Source: Parapristionchus giblindavisi
Taxonomy: Eukaryota > Nematoda > Chromadorea > Rhabditida > Diplogasteridae
Assembly: GCA_943737045.1 (NCBI GenBank)
Contig: CALSFV010000026.1
Coordinates: 186,001 to 250,000 of the forward strand
Direction of reading: 5' to 3'
Length of the DNA: 64,000 nt
Positions 53,952 to 64,000 of the stretch are shown in pieces; the stretch's first letter is position 1; each line of letters begins with the position of its first letter. The notes under the pieces were generated by a model, which saw only the letters and a program-made list of their open reading frames with translations, made no database searches and was not told where the DNA came from. Position numbers and translations under genes: made by a program.

Positions 53952-54643
53952 ATGTTAGCCAAAACGCCGAGAAGATCTCGCGATCGAGAATCTATTAGAA
54001 TCAATGAAGTAATTCATATATTCGTTTTTTTATGAAAATGTACTTGAATACTGAATCGATATTTGAATATATTTCATATCGCTGTTTTGTGAATAGCTCT
54101 CTATCATTCTTCTCCCTACTCCCATGTTAGCCAAAACGCCGAGAAGATCTCGCGATCGAGAATCTATTAGAATCAATGAAGTAATTCATATATTTGTTTT
54201 TTTAAATGAAAATGTACTTGAATACTGAATCGATATTTGAATATATTTCATATCGTTGTTTTGTGAATAGCTCTCTATCATTCTTCTCCCTACTCCCATG
54301 TTAGCCAAAACGCCGAGAAGATCTCGCGATCGAGAATCTATTAGAATCAATGAAGTAATTCATATATTTGTTTTTTTTTAATGAAAATGTACTTGAATAC
54401 TGAATCGATATTTGAATATATTTCATATCGTTGTTTTGTGAATAGCTCTCTATCATTCTTCTCCCTACTCCCATGTTAGCCAAAACGCCGAGAAGATCTC
54501 GCGATCGAGAATCTATTAGAATCAATGAAGTAATTCATATATTTGTTTTTTTAATGAAAATGTACTTGAATACTGAATCGATATTTGAATATATTTCATA
54601 TCGTTGTTTTGTGAATAGCTCTCTATCATTCTTCTCCCTTCTC
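53952..54643 (+). repeat. Four-monomer block, right copy
   Basis: This matches 51892-52583 in marker order and T-run lengths, 2060 bp (12 monomers) away. After the block the left copy continues with TCTCGTG and TCTACTGG, whereas this copy continues with TCTCGCG and TCTATTAG. That places a recombination or conversion boundary near 54670. Confidence 0.75.
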
Positions 54644-54818
54644 CCATCTGAGCCAAAAGGCCGTGAAGATCTCGCGATCGAGAATCTATTAGAATCAATG
54701 AAGTAATTCATATATTTGTTTTTTTAATGAAAATGTACTTAAATACTGAATCGATATTTGAATATATTTCATATCGTTATTTTGTGAATAGCTCTCTATC
54801 ATTCTTCTCCCTACTCCC

Positions 54819-54945
54819 ATGTTAGCCAAAACGCCGAGAAGATCTCGCGATCGAGAATCTATTAGAATCAATGAAGTAATTCATATATTTGTTTTTTTTA
54901 ATGAAAATGTACTTGAATACTTCTATCATTCTTCTCCCTACTCCC
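54819..54945 (+). repeat. Internally deleted monomer (127 bp)
   Basis: At 54920 ACTTGAATAC joins directly to TTCTATCATTC. About 47 bp holding CTGAATCGATATTTG through AATAGCTC are missing. The following copies carry ATGTTAGCCAAATCGCC (54946 and near 55299), a variant seen only in this neighbourhood. Confidence 0.85.
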
Positions 54946-57900
54946 ATGTTAGCCAAATCGCCGAGAAGATCTCGCGATCGAGAATCTATTAGAATCAATG
55001 AAGTAATTCATATATTTGTTTTTTTTTAATGAAAATGTACTTGAATACTGAATCGATATTTGAATATATTTCATATCGTTATTTTGTGAATAGCTCTCTA
55101 TCATTCTTCTCCCTACTCCCATGTTAGCCAAAACGCCGAGAAGATCTCGCGATCAAGAATCTATTAGAATCAATGAAGTAATTCATATATTTGTTTTTTT
55201 TAATGAAAATGTACTTGAATACTGAATCGATATTTGAATATATTTCATATCGTTGTTTTGTGAATAGCTCTCTATCATTCTTCTCCCTACTCCCATGTTA
55301 GCCAAATCGCCGAGAAGATCTCGCGATCGAGAATCTATTAGAATCAATGAAGTAATTCATATATTTGTTTTTTTTTAATGAAAATGTACTTGAATACTGA
55401 ATCGATATTTGAATATATTTCATATCGTTGTTTTGTGAATAGCTCTCTATCATTCTTCTCCCTACTCCCATGTTAGCCAAAACGCCGAGAAGATCTCGCG
55501 ATCGAGAATCTATTAGAATCAATGAAGTAATTCATATATTTGTTTTTTTTTAATGAAAATGTACTTGAATACTGAATCGATATTTGAATATATTTCATAT
55601 CGTTGTTTTGTGAATAGCTCTCTATCATTCTTCTCCCTTCTCCCATCTGAGCCAAAAGGCCGTGAAGATCTCGTGATCGAGAATCTACTGGAATCAATGA
55701 AGTAATTGATATAATTGATTTTATGAAAATGTACTAGAAAACTGAATCGATATTTGAATATATTTCATATAGTTGTTTTGTGAATAGCTCTCTATCATTC
55801 TTCTCCCTACTCCCATGTTAGCCAAAACGCCGAGAAGATCTCGCGATCGAGAATCTATTAGAATCAATGAAGTAATTCATATATTTGTTTTTTTTTAATG
55901 AAAATGTACTTGAATACTGAATCGATATTTGAATATATTTCATATCGTTGTTTTGTGAATAGCTCTCTATCATTCTTCTCCCTTCTCCCATCTGAGCCAA
56001 AAGGCCGTGAAGATCTCGTGATCGAGAATCTACTGGAATCAATGAAGTAATTGATATAATTGATTTTATGAAAATGTACTAGAAAACTGAATCGATATTT
56101 GAATATATTTCATATAGTTGTTTTGTGAATAGCTCTCTATCATTCTTCTCCCTACTCCCATGTTAGCCAAAACGCCGAGAAGATCTCGCGATCGAGAATC
56201 TATTAGAATCAATGAAGTAATTCATATATTCGTTTTTTTATGAAAATGTACTTGAATACTGAATCGATATTTGAATATATTTCATATCGCTGTTTTGTGA
56301 ATAGCTCTCTATCATTCTTCTCCCTACTCCCATGTTAGCCAAAACGCCGAGAAGATCTCGCGATCGAGAATCTATTAGAATCAATGAAGTAATTCATATA
56401 TTTGTTTTTTTAATGAAAATGTACTTGAATACTGAATCGATATTTGAATATATTTCATATCGTTGTTTTGTGAATAGCTCTCTATCATTCTTCTCCCTAC
56501 TCCCATGTTAGCCAAAACGCCGAGAAGATCTCGCGATCGAGAATCTATTAGAATCAATGGAGTAATTCATATATTTGTTTTTTTTATGAAAATGTACTTG
56601 AATACTGAATCGATATTTGAATATATCTCATATCGTTGTTTTGTGAATAGCTCTCTATCATTCTTCTCCCTACTCCCATGTTAGCCAAAACGCCGAGAAG
56701 ATCTCGCGATCGAGAATCTATTAGAATCAATGAAGTAATTCATATATTTGTTTTTTTTTAATGAAAATGTACTTAAATACTGAATCGATATTTGAATATA
56801 TTTCATATCGTTGTTTTGTGAATAGCTCTCTATCATTCTTCTCCCTACTCCCATGTTAGCCAAAACGCCGAGAAGATCTCGCGATCGAGAATCTATTAGA
56901 ATCAATGAAGTAATTCATATATTTGTTTTTTTTTAATGAAAATGTACTTGAATACTGAATCGATATTTGAATATATTTCATATCGTTGTTTTGTGAATAG
57001 CTCTCTATCATTCTTCTCCCTACTCCCATGTTAGCCATAACGCCGAGAAGATCTCGCGATCGAGAATCTATTAGAATCAATGAAGTAATTCATATATTTG
57101 TTTTTTTTAATGAAAATGTACTTGAATACTGAATCGATATTTGAATATATTTCATATCGTTGTTTTGTGAATAGCTCTCTATCATTCTTCTCCCTACTCC
57201 CATGTTAGCCAAAACGCCGAGAAGATCTCGCGATCGAGAATCTATTAGAATCAATGAAGTAATTCATATATTTGTTTTTTTAATGAAAATGTACTTGAAT
57301 ACTGAATCGATATTTGAATATATTTCATATCGTTGTTTTGTGAATAGCTCTCTATCATTCTTCTCCCTTCTCCCATCTGAGCCAAAAGGCCGTGAAGATC
57401 TCGTGATCGAGAATCTACTGGAATCAATGAAGTAATTGATATAATTGATTTTATGAAAATGTACTAGAAAACTGAATCGATATTTGAATATATTTCATAT
57501 AGTTGTTTTGTGAATAGCTCTCTATCATTCTTCTCCCTACTCCCATGTTAGCCAAAACGCCGAGAAGATCTCGCGATCGAGAATCTATTAGAATCAATGA
57601 AGTAATTCATATATTCGTTTTTTTATGAAAATGTACTTGAATACTGAATCGATATTTGAATATATTTCATATCGCTGTTTTGTGAATAGCTCTCTATCAT
57701 TCTTCTCCCTACTCCCATGTTAGCCAAAACGCCGAGAAGATCTCGCGATCGAGAATCTATTAGAATCAATGAAGTAATTCATATATTTGTTTTTTTAAAT
57801 GAAAATGTACTTGAATACTGAATCGATATTTGAATATATTTCATATCGTTGTTTTGTGAATAGCTCTCTATCATTCTTCTCCCTACTCCCATGTTAGCCA

Positions 57901-58238
57901 AAACGCCGAGAAGATCTCGCGATCGAGAATCTATTAGAATCAATGAAGTAATTCATATATTTGTTTTTTTTAATGAAAATGTACTTGAATACTGAATCGA
58001 TATTTGAATATATTTCATATCGTTGTTTTGTGAATAGCTCTCTATCATTCTTCTCCCTACTCCCATGTTAGCCAAAACGCCGAGAAGATCTCGCGATCGA
58101 GAATCTATTAGAATCAATGAAGTAATTCATATATTTGTTTTTTTTAATGAAAATGTACTTGAATACTGAATCGATATTTGAATATATTTCATATCGTTGT
58201 TTTGTGAATAGCTCTCTATCATTCTTCTCCCTACTCCC

Positions 58239-58485
58239 ATCTGAGCCAAAATCGAGAATCTACTGGAATCAATGGAAAATGAATCGATATTTGAATATAT
58301 TTCCTCTCTATCATTCTTCTCCCTACTCCCATGTGAAGATCTCGTGATCGAGAATCTACTGGAATCAATGAAGTAATTGATATAATTGATTTTATGAAAA
58401 TATACTAGAAAACTGAATCGATATTTGAATATATTTCATATAGTTGTTTTGTGAATAGCTCTCTATCATTCTTCTCCCTACTCCC
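58239..58485 (+). repeat. Two rearranged monomers (92 and 155 bp)
   Basis: The first monomer runs ATCTGAGCCAAAATCGAGAATC and AATCAATGGAAAATGAATCG, then ATATTTCCTCTCTATC, so three separate internal pieces are missing. The second begins ATGTGAAGATC and lacks the TTAGCCAAAAGGCC core, that is, the U2-like stem-loop. Downstream, from 58486, normal spacing resumes. A 70-codon plus-strand frame through here is an artefact of the deletions. Confidence 0.9.
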
Positions 58486-59349
58486 ATGTTAGCCAAAACG
58501 CCGAGAAGATCTCGCGATCGAGAATCTATTAGAATCAATGAAGTAATTCATATATTCGTTTTTTTTATGAAAATGTACTTGAATACTGAATCGATATTTG
58601 AATATATTTCATATCGCTGTTTTGTGAATAGCTCTCTATCATTCTTCTCCCTACTCCCATCTTAACCAAAAGGCCGAGAAGATCTCGCGATCGAAAATCT
58701 ACCAGAATCAATGAAATAATTCATATAATTGATTTTATGAAAATGTACTTGAATACTGAATCGATATTTGAATATATTTCATATCGTTGTTTTGTGAATA
58801 GCTCTCTATCATTCTTCTCCCTACTCCCATGTTAGCCAAAACGCCGAGAAGATCTCGCGATCGAGAATCTATTAGAATCAATGAAGTAATTCATATATTT
58901 GTTTTTTTTTAATGAAAATGTACTTGAATACTGAATCGATATTTGAATATATTTCATATCGTTGTTTTGTGAATAGCTCTCTATCATTCTTCTCCCTACT
59001 CCCATGTTAGCCAAAACGCCGAGAAGATCTCGCGATCGAGAATCTATTAGAATCAATGAAGTAATTCATATATTTGTTTTTTTTATGAAAATGTACTTGA
59101 ATACTGAATCGATATTTGAATATATTTCATATCGTTGTTTTGTGAATAGCTCTCTATCATTCTTCTCCCTACTCCCATGTTAGCCAAAACGCCGAGAAGA
59201 TCTCGCGATCGAGAATCTATTAGAATCAATGAAGTAATTCATATATTTGTTTTTTTTATGAAAATGTACTTGAATACTGAATCGATATTTGAATATATTT
59301 CATATCGTTGTTTTGTGAATAGCTCTCTATCATTCTTCTCCCTACTCCC

Positions 59350-61087
59350 ATGTTAGCCAAAACGCCGAGAAGATCTCGCGATCGAGAATCTATTAGAATC
59401 AATGAAGTAATTCATATATTTGTTTTTTAATGAAAATGTACTTGAATACTGAATCGATATTTGAATATATTTCATATCGTTGTTTTGTGAATAGCTCTCT
59501 ATCATTCTTCTCCCTACTCCCATGTTAGCCAAAACGCCGAGAAGATCTCGCGATCGAGAATCTATTAGAATCAATGAAGTAATTCATATATTTGTTTTTT
59601 TTTAATGAAAATGTACTTGAATACTGAATCGATATTTGAATATATTTCATATCGTTGTTTTGTGAATAGCTCTCTATCATTCTTCTCCCTACTCCCATGT
59701 TAGCCAAAACGCCGAGAAGATCTCGCGATCGAGAATCTATTAGAATCAATGAAGTAATTCATATATTTGTTTTTTTTAATGAAAATGTACTTGAATACTG
59801 AATCGATATTTGAATATATTTCATATCGTTGTTTTGTGAATAGCTCTCTATCATTCTTCTCCCTACTCCCATCTTAGCCAAAACGCCGAGAAGATCTCGC
59901 GATCGAGAATCTATTAGAATCAATGAAGTAATTCATATATTTGTTTTTTTTAATGAAAATGTACTTGAATACTGAATCGATATTTGAATATATTTCATAT
60001 CGTTGTTTTGTGAATAGCTCTCTATCATTCTTCTCCCTTCTCCCATCCGAGCCAAAAGGCCGTGAAGATCTCGTGATCGAGAATCTATTAGAATCAATGA
60101 AGTAATTCATATATTTGTTTTTTTAAATGAAAATGTACTTGAATACTGAATCGATATTTGAATATATTTCATATCGTTGTTTTGTGAATAGCTCTCTATC
60201 ATTCTTCTCCCTACTCCCATGTTAGCCAAAACGCCGAGAAGATCTCGCGATCGAGAATCTATTAGAATCAATGAAGTAATTCATATATTTGTTTTTTAAT
60301 GAAAATGTACTTGAATACTGAATCGATATTTGAATATATTTCATATCGTTGTTTTGTGAATAGCTCTCTATCATTCTTCTCCCTACTCCCATGTTAGCCA
60401 AAACGCCGAGAAGATCTCGCGATCGAGAATCTATTAGAATCAATGAAGTAATTCATATATTTGTTTTTTTTTAATGAAAATGTACTTGAATACTGAATCG
60501 ATATTTGAATATATTTCATATCGTTGTTTTGTGAATAGCTCTCTATCATTCTTCTCCCTACTCCCATGTTAGCCAAAACGCCGAGAAGATCTCGCGATCG
60601 AGAATCTATTAGAATCAATGAAGTAATTCATATATTTGTTTTTTTTAATGAAAATGTACTTGAATACTGAATCGATATTTGAATATATTTCATATCGTTG
60701 TTTTGTGAATAGCTCTCTATCATTCTTCTCCCTACTCCCATCTTAGCCAAAACGCCGAGAAGATCTCGCGATCGAGAATCTATTAGAATCAATGAAGTAA
60801 TTCATATATTTGTTTTTTTTAATGAAAATGTACTTGAATACTGAATCGATATTTGAATATATTTCATATCGTTGTTTTGTGAATAGCTCTCTATCATTCT
60901 TCTCCCTTCTCCCATCCGAGCCAAAAGGCCGTGAAGATCTCGTGATCGAGAATCTATTAGAATCAATGAAGTAATTCATATATTTGTTTTTTTAAATGAA
61001 AATGTACTTGAATACTGAATCGATATTTGAATATATTTCATATCGTTGTTTTGTGAATAGCTCTCTATCATTCTTCTCCCTACTCCC
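59350..61087 (+). repeat. Apparently exact tandem duplication of an 869-bp five-monomer block
   Basis: Copies at 59350-60218 and 60219-61087 share the same series: a 6-T copy, a 9-T copy, a further C copy, a copy with ATCTTAGCCAAAACGCC, and the unusual ATCCGAGCC copy (60045 and 60914, exactly 869 bp apart). T-run lengths match in each position I checked. The flanking monomers on both sides differ in T-run form, so the block edges are clear. Confidence 0.9.
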
Positions 61088-61779
61088 ATGTTAGCCAAAA
61101 CGCCGAGAAGATCTCGCGATCGAGAATCTATTAGAATCAATGAAGTAATTCATATATTTGTTTTTTTTAATGAAAATGTACTTGAATACTGAATCGATAT
61201 TTGAATATATTTCATATCGTTGTTTTGTGAATAGCTCTCTATCATTCTTCTCCCTACTCCCATGTTAGCCAAAACGCCGAGAAGATCTCGCGATCGAGAA
61301 TCTATTAGAATCAATGAAGTAATTCATATATTTGTTTTTTTTAATGAAAATGTACTTGAATACTGAATCGATATTTGAATATATTTCATATCGTTGTTTT
61401 GTGAATAGCTCTCTATCATTCTTCTCCCTACTCCCATCTGAGCCAAAAGGCCGTGAAGATCTCGTGATCGAGAATCTACTGGAATCAATGAAGTAATTGA
61501 TATAATTGATTTTATGAAAATGTACTTGAATACTGAATCGATATTTGAATATATTTCATATCGTTGTTTTGTGAATAGCTCTCTATCATTCTTCTCCCTA
61601 CTCCCATGTTAGCCAAAACGCCGAGAAGATCTCGCGATCGAGAATCTATTAGAATCAATGAAGTAATTCATATATTCGTTTTTTTTTATGAAAATGTACT
61701 TGAATACTGAATCGATATTTGAATATATTTCATATCGCTGTTTTGTGAATAGCTCTCTATCATTCTTCTCCCTACTCCC

Positions 61780-62090
61780 ATCTTAACCAAAAGGCCGAGA
61801 AGATCTCGCGATCGAAAATCTACCAGAATCAATGAAATAATTCATATAATTGATTTTATGAAAATGTACTTGAATACTGAATCGATATTTGAATATATTT
61901 CATATCGTTGTTTTGTTTTCTATCATTCTTCTCCCTACTCCCATGTGAAAACGCCGAGAAGATAGCTCTGAAGTAATTCATATATTTGTTTTTTTTTAAT
62001 GAAAATGTACTTGAATACTGAATCGATATTTGAATATATTTCATATCGTTGTTTTGTGAATAGCTCTCTATCATTCTTCTCCCTACTCCC
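61780..62090 (+). repeat. Scrambled monomer pair
   Basis: Motifs at 61780, 61943 and 62091 are 163 and 148 bp apart. GTTGTTTTGTTTTCTATC has lost part of GTGAATAGCTC. ATGTGAAAACGCCGAGAAGATAGCTCTGAAGTAATTC lacks TTAGCC and the TCTCGCGATCGAGAATC block, while a fragment AGATAGCTCT appears out of place. The pattern suggests template switching or repeated break repair. Confidence 0.8.
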
Positions 62091-63129
62091 ATGTTAGCCA
62101 AAACGCCGAGAAGATCTCGCGATCGAGAATCTATTAGAATCAATGAAGTAATTCATATATTTGTTTTTTTTATGAAAATGTACTTGAATACTGAATCGAT
62201 ATTTGAATATATTTCATATCGTTGTTTTGTGAATAGCTCTCTATCATTCTTCTCCCTACTCCCATGTTAGCCAAAACGCCGAGAAGATCTCGCGATCGAG
62301 AATCTATTAGAATCAATGAAGTAATTCATATATTTGTTTTTTTATGAAAATGTACTTGAATACTGAATCGATATTTGAATATATTTCATATCGTTGTTTT
62401 GTGAATAGCTCTCTATCATTCTTCTCCCTACTCCCATGTTAGCCAAAACGCCGAGAAGATCTCGCGATCGAGAATCTATTAGAATCAATGAAGTAATTCA
62501 TATATTTGTTTTTTTAATGAAAATGTACTTGAATACTGAATCGATATTTGAATATATTTCATATCGTTGTTTTGTGAATAGCTCTCTATCATTCTTCTCC
62601 CTACTCCCATGTTAGCCAAAACGCCGAGAAGATCTCGCGATCGAGAATCTATTAGAATCAATGAAGTAATTCATATATTTGTTTTTTTAATGAAAATGTA
62701 CTTGAATACTGAATCGATATTTGAATATATTTCATATCGTTGTTTTGTGAATAGCTCTCTATCATTCTTCTCCCTACTCCCATGTTAGCCAAAACGCCGA
62801 GAAGATCTCGCGATCGAGAATCTATTAGAATCAATGAAGTAATTCATATATTTGTTTTTTTTAATGAAAATGTACTTGAATACTGAATCGATATTTGAAT
62901 ATATTTCATATCGTTGTTTTGTGAATAGCTCTCTATCATTCTTCTCCCTACTCCCATCTTAGCCAAAACGCCGAGAAGATCTCGCGATCGAGAATCTATT
63001 AGAATCAATGAAGTAATTCATATATTTGTTTTTTTTTATGAAAATGTACTTGAATACTGAATCGATATTTGAATATATTTCATATCGTTGTTTTGTGAAT
63101 AGCTCTCTATCATTCTTCTCCCTACTCCC

Positions 63130-63809
63130 ATCTTAGCCAAAAGGCCGAGAAGATCTCGCGATCGAAAATCTACCAGAATCAATGAAATACTTCATATAAT
63201 TGATTTTATGAAAATGTACTTGAATACTGAATCGATATTTGAATATATTTCATATCGTTGTTTTGTGAATAGCTCTCTATCATTCTTCTCCCTTCTCCCA
63301 TCTGAGCCAAAAGGCCGTGAACATCTCGCGATCGAGAATCTACTGGAATCAATGAAGTAATTGATATAATTGATTTTATGAAAATGTACTAGAAAACTGA
63401 ATCGATATTTGAATATATTTTATATCGTTGTTTTGTGAATAGCTCTCTATCATTCTTCTCCCTACTCCCATCTTAGCCAAAAGGCCGAGAAGATCTCGCG
63501 ATCGAAAATCTACCAGAATCAATGAAATACTTCATATAATTGATTTTATGAAAATGTACTTGAATACTGAATCGATATTTGAATATATTTCATATCGTTG
63601 TTTTGTGAATAGCTCTCTATCATTCTTCTCCCTTCTCCCATCTGAGCCAAAAGGCCGTGAACATCTCGCGATCGAGAATCTACTGGAATCAATGAAGTAA
63701 TTGATATAATTGATTTTATGAAAATGTACTAGAAAACTGAATCGATATTTGAATATATTTTATATCGCTGTTTTGTGAATAGCTCTCTATCATTCTTTTC
63801 CCTACTCCC
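63130..63809 (+). repeat. Two copies of a 340-bp dimer
   Basis: Copies lie at 63130-63469 and 63470-63809. Each has one monomer with ATCTTAGCCAAAAGGCC, TCGAAAATCTACCAG and GAAATACTTC, followed by one with ATCTGAGCC, GGCCGTGAACATC and ATATTTTATATCG. The last monomer (63810 on) keeps TTTATATCGCTG but is of a different class. The array runs off the window end within the motif at 64000. Confidence 0.85.
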
Positions 63810-64000
63810 ATCTTAGCCAAAAGGCCGAGAAGATCTCGCTATCGAGAATCTACTAGAATCAATGAAGTAATTGATATAATTGATTTTATGAAAATGTACT
63901 AGAAAACTGAATCGATATTTGAATATATTTTATATCGCTGTTTTGTGAATAGCTCTCTATCATTCTTCTCCCTACTCCCATCTTAGCCAAAACGCCGAGA

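Larger units (their letters stand above)
43110..58238 (+). repeat. Interleaved C/D multimer region
   Basis: C and D monomers alternate in short multimers. A marker pair GAATATCTCTC then GAATAACTCTC one monomer later recurs with GAATATC at 43251, 44623, 45823, 46511, 48924 and 49444. Spacings are about 8, 7, 4, 14 and 3 monomers, so there is no single fixed higher-order period. An A-type island lies at about 45000-45180. T-run length differs between copies (about 6 to 9 T, followed by one to three A). One copy near 53688 has lost the T run altogether (ATATATTTGAATGAAAATG). Many 70-77 codon frames on both strands fall here because C monomers lack stops across their join. I do not call them genes. 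Confidence 0.85.
58486..63129 (+). repeat. Sub-region dominated by type C monomers
   Basis: Most copies are ATGTTAGCCAAAACGCC with the T run and ACTTGAATACTG. The sub-type ATCTTAACC with TCGAAAATCTACCAG occurs near 58669 and 61780, each time right after an ATATCGCTG copy. The two-copy module is thus repeated about 3.1 kb apart. The U2-like motif is mostly in its mismatched form here. Confidence 0.85.
26568..64000 (+). repeat. Short satellite array, ~170-174-bp monomer, roughly 218 copies
   Basis: The landmark AT.TTAGCCAAAA.GCCGAGAAG recurs every 170-174 bp to the window's end. Four monomer classes can be recognised by eye. A: ATCTTAGCCAAAAGGCC, CTGATTTTATG, ACTTGAAAACTG. B: ATACTAGAAAACTG followed by ATAGTTG. 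C: ATGTTAGCCAAAACGCC, ATATTTG with a T run, ACTTGAATACTG. D: ATCTGAGCC or ATCTTAGTC with GGCCGTGAAG, TCTACTGGAATC, TTGATATAATTG. A-type copies are 171 bp with AGAGTTTCGCG or 170 bp with AGATCTCGCG. C-type copies reach 172-174 bp through the T run. All are in one orientation. The monomer length is close to nucleosome spacing, as in many centromeric satellites. No gene or inserted transposon was seen. Confidence 0.97.

Noticed and set aside
37983..62143. About 30 open frames of 60-95 codons on both strands in the short array
   Set aside because: They are the same satellite monomers read through; frames on opposite strands overlap, differ with T-run length and show no coding constraint.
26568..64000. 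CRISPR-like regular repeat
   Set aside because: Whole monomers repeat without unique spacers, the period is ~171 bp, and the context is eukaryotic satellite DNA.
26568..64000. Insertion of a U2-targeting non-LTR retrotransposon (Keno or Utopia type)
   Set aside because: Such elements are known to insert into U2 genes and could explain mobilised U2 pieces, but no retrotransposon sequence is present in the window.
1..64000. Definite centromere assignment
   Set aside because: Monomer size and array form are compatible, but sequence alone cannot separate centromeric from other heterochromatic satellites; CENP-A/CenH3 mapping would be needed.

Overview
The window is entirely satellite DNA, with two tandem arrays meeting head to tail at about 26.5 kb. 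I can support no protein-coding gene, tRNA, rRNA or intact transposon in its 64 kb. The make-up (megasatellite plus a roughly nucleosome-sized monomer, strong homogenisation, a fragment matching the 5' end of spliceosomal U2 snRNA) points to a eukaryote, most likely an animal. It looks like centromeric, pericentromeric or subtelomeric heterochromatin assembled from long reads. I do not recognise the species. Chromosomal location is inference only.

Region 1 (1-26500) is a megasatellite of 22 complete units and one truncated unit of 1163 bp, all in one orientation. Units differ from each other by only a few substitutions or 1-2 bp indels. Each unit carries, in order: a 169-bp-period internal duplication with a degenerate U2-like motif; a 9-bp-arm inverted repeat; a GA/CT tract flanking a CG-alternating core; a CpG-rich block with a small palindrome; and an AT-rich tail.

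Region 2 (26501-26567) is a GT-rich junction. It contains a 20-bp piece identical to the interior of the 1163-bp unit and a 28-bp-spaced direct repeat.

Region 3 (26568-64000) is an array of roughly 218 monomers of about 170-174 bp. On the minus strand the best-preserved monomers carry a 23-nt perfect match to nucleotides 5-27 of U2 snRNA (stem-loop I and the following CUAAGAU). From 26568 to about 37982 the array is dominated by one monomer type (A) with 6- to 16-monomer block amplifications. From 37983 onward several types (called B, C and D here) are interleaved in multimeric blocks, with a homogeneous 8-monomer stretch at 41750-43109 and an apparently exact 869-bp five-monomer tandem duplication at 59350-61087. 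Three places hold internally deleted monomers (about 29628, 54920 and 58239-58485), and one monomer near 61943 is scrambled.

The main observation is that the two satellites are related. The 1163-bp unit contains about 1.4 diverged copies of the 170-bp monomer, including its U2-like motif, so one family was derived from, or captured by, the other. Recurrent 60-100 codon open frames are by-products of tandem homogenisation and are not proposed as genes.
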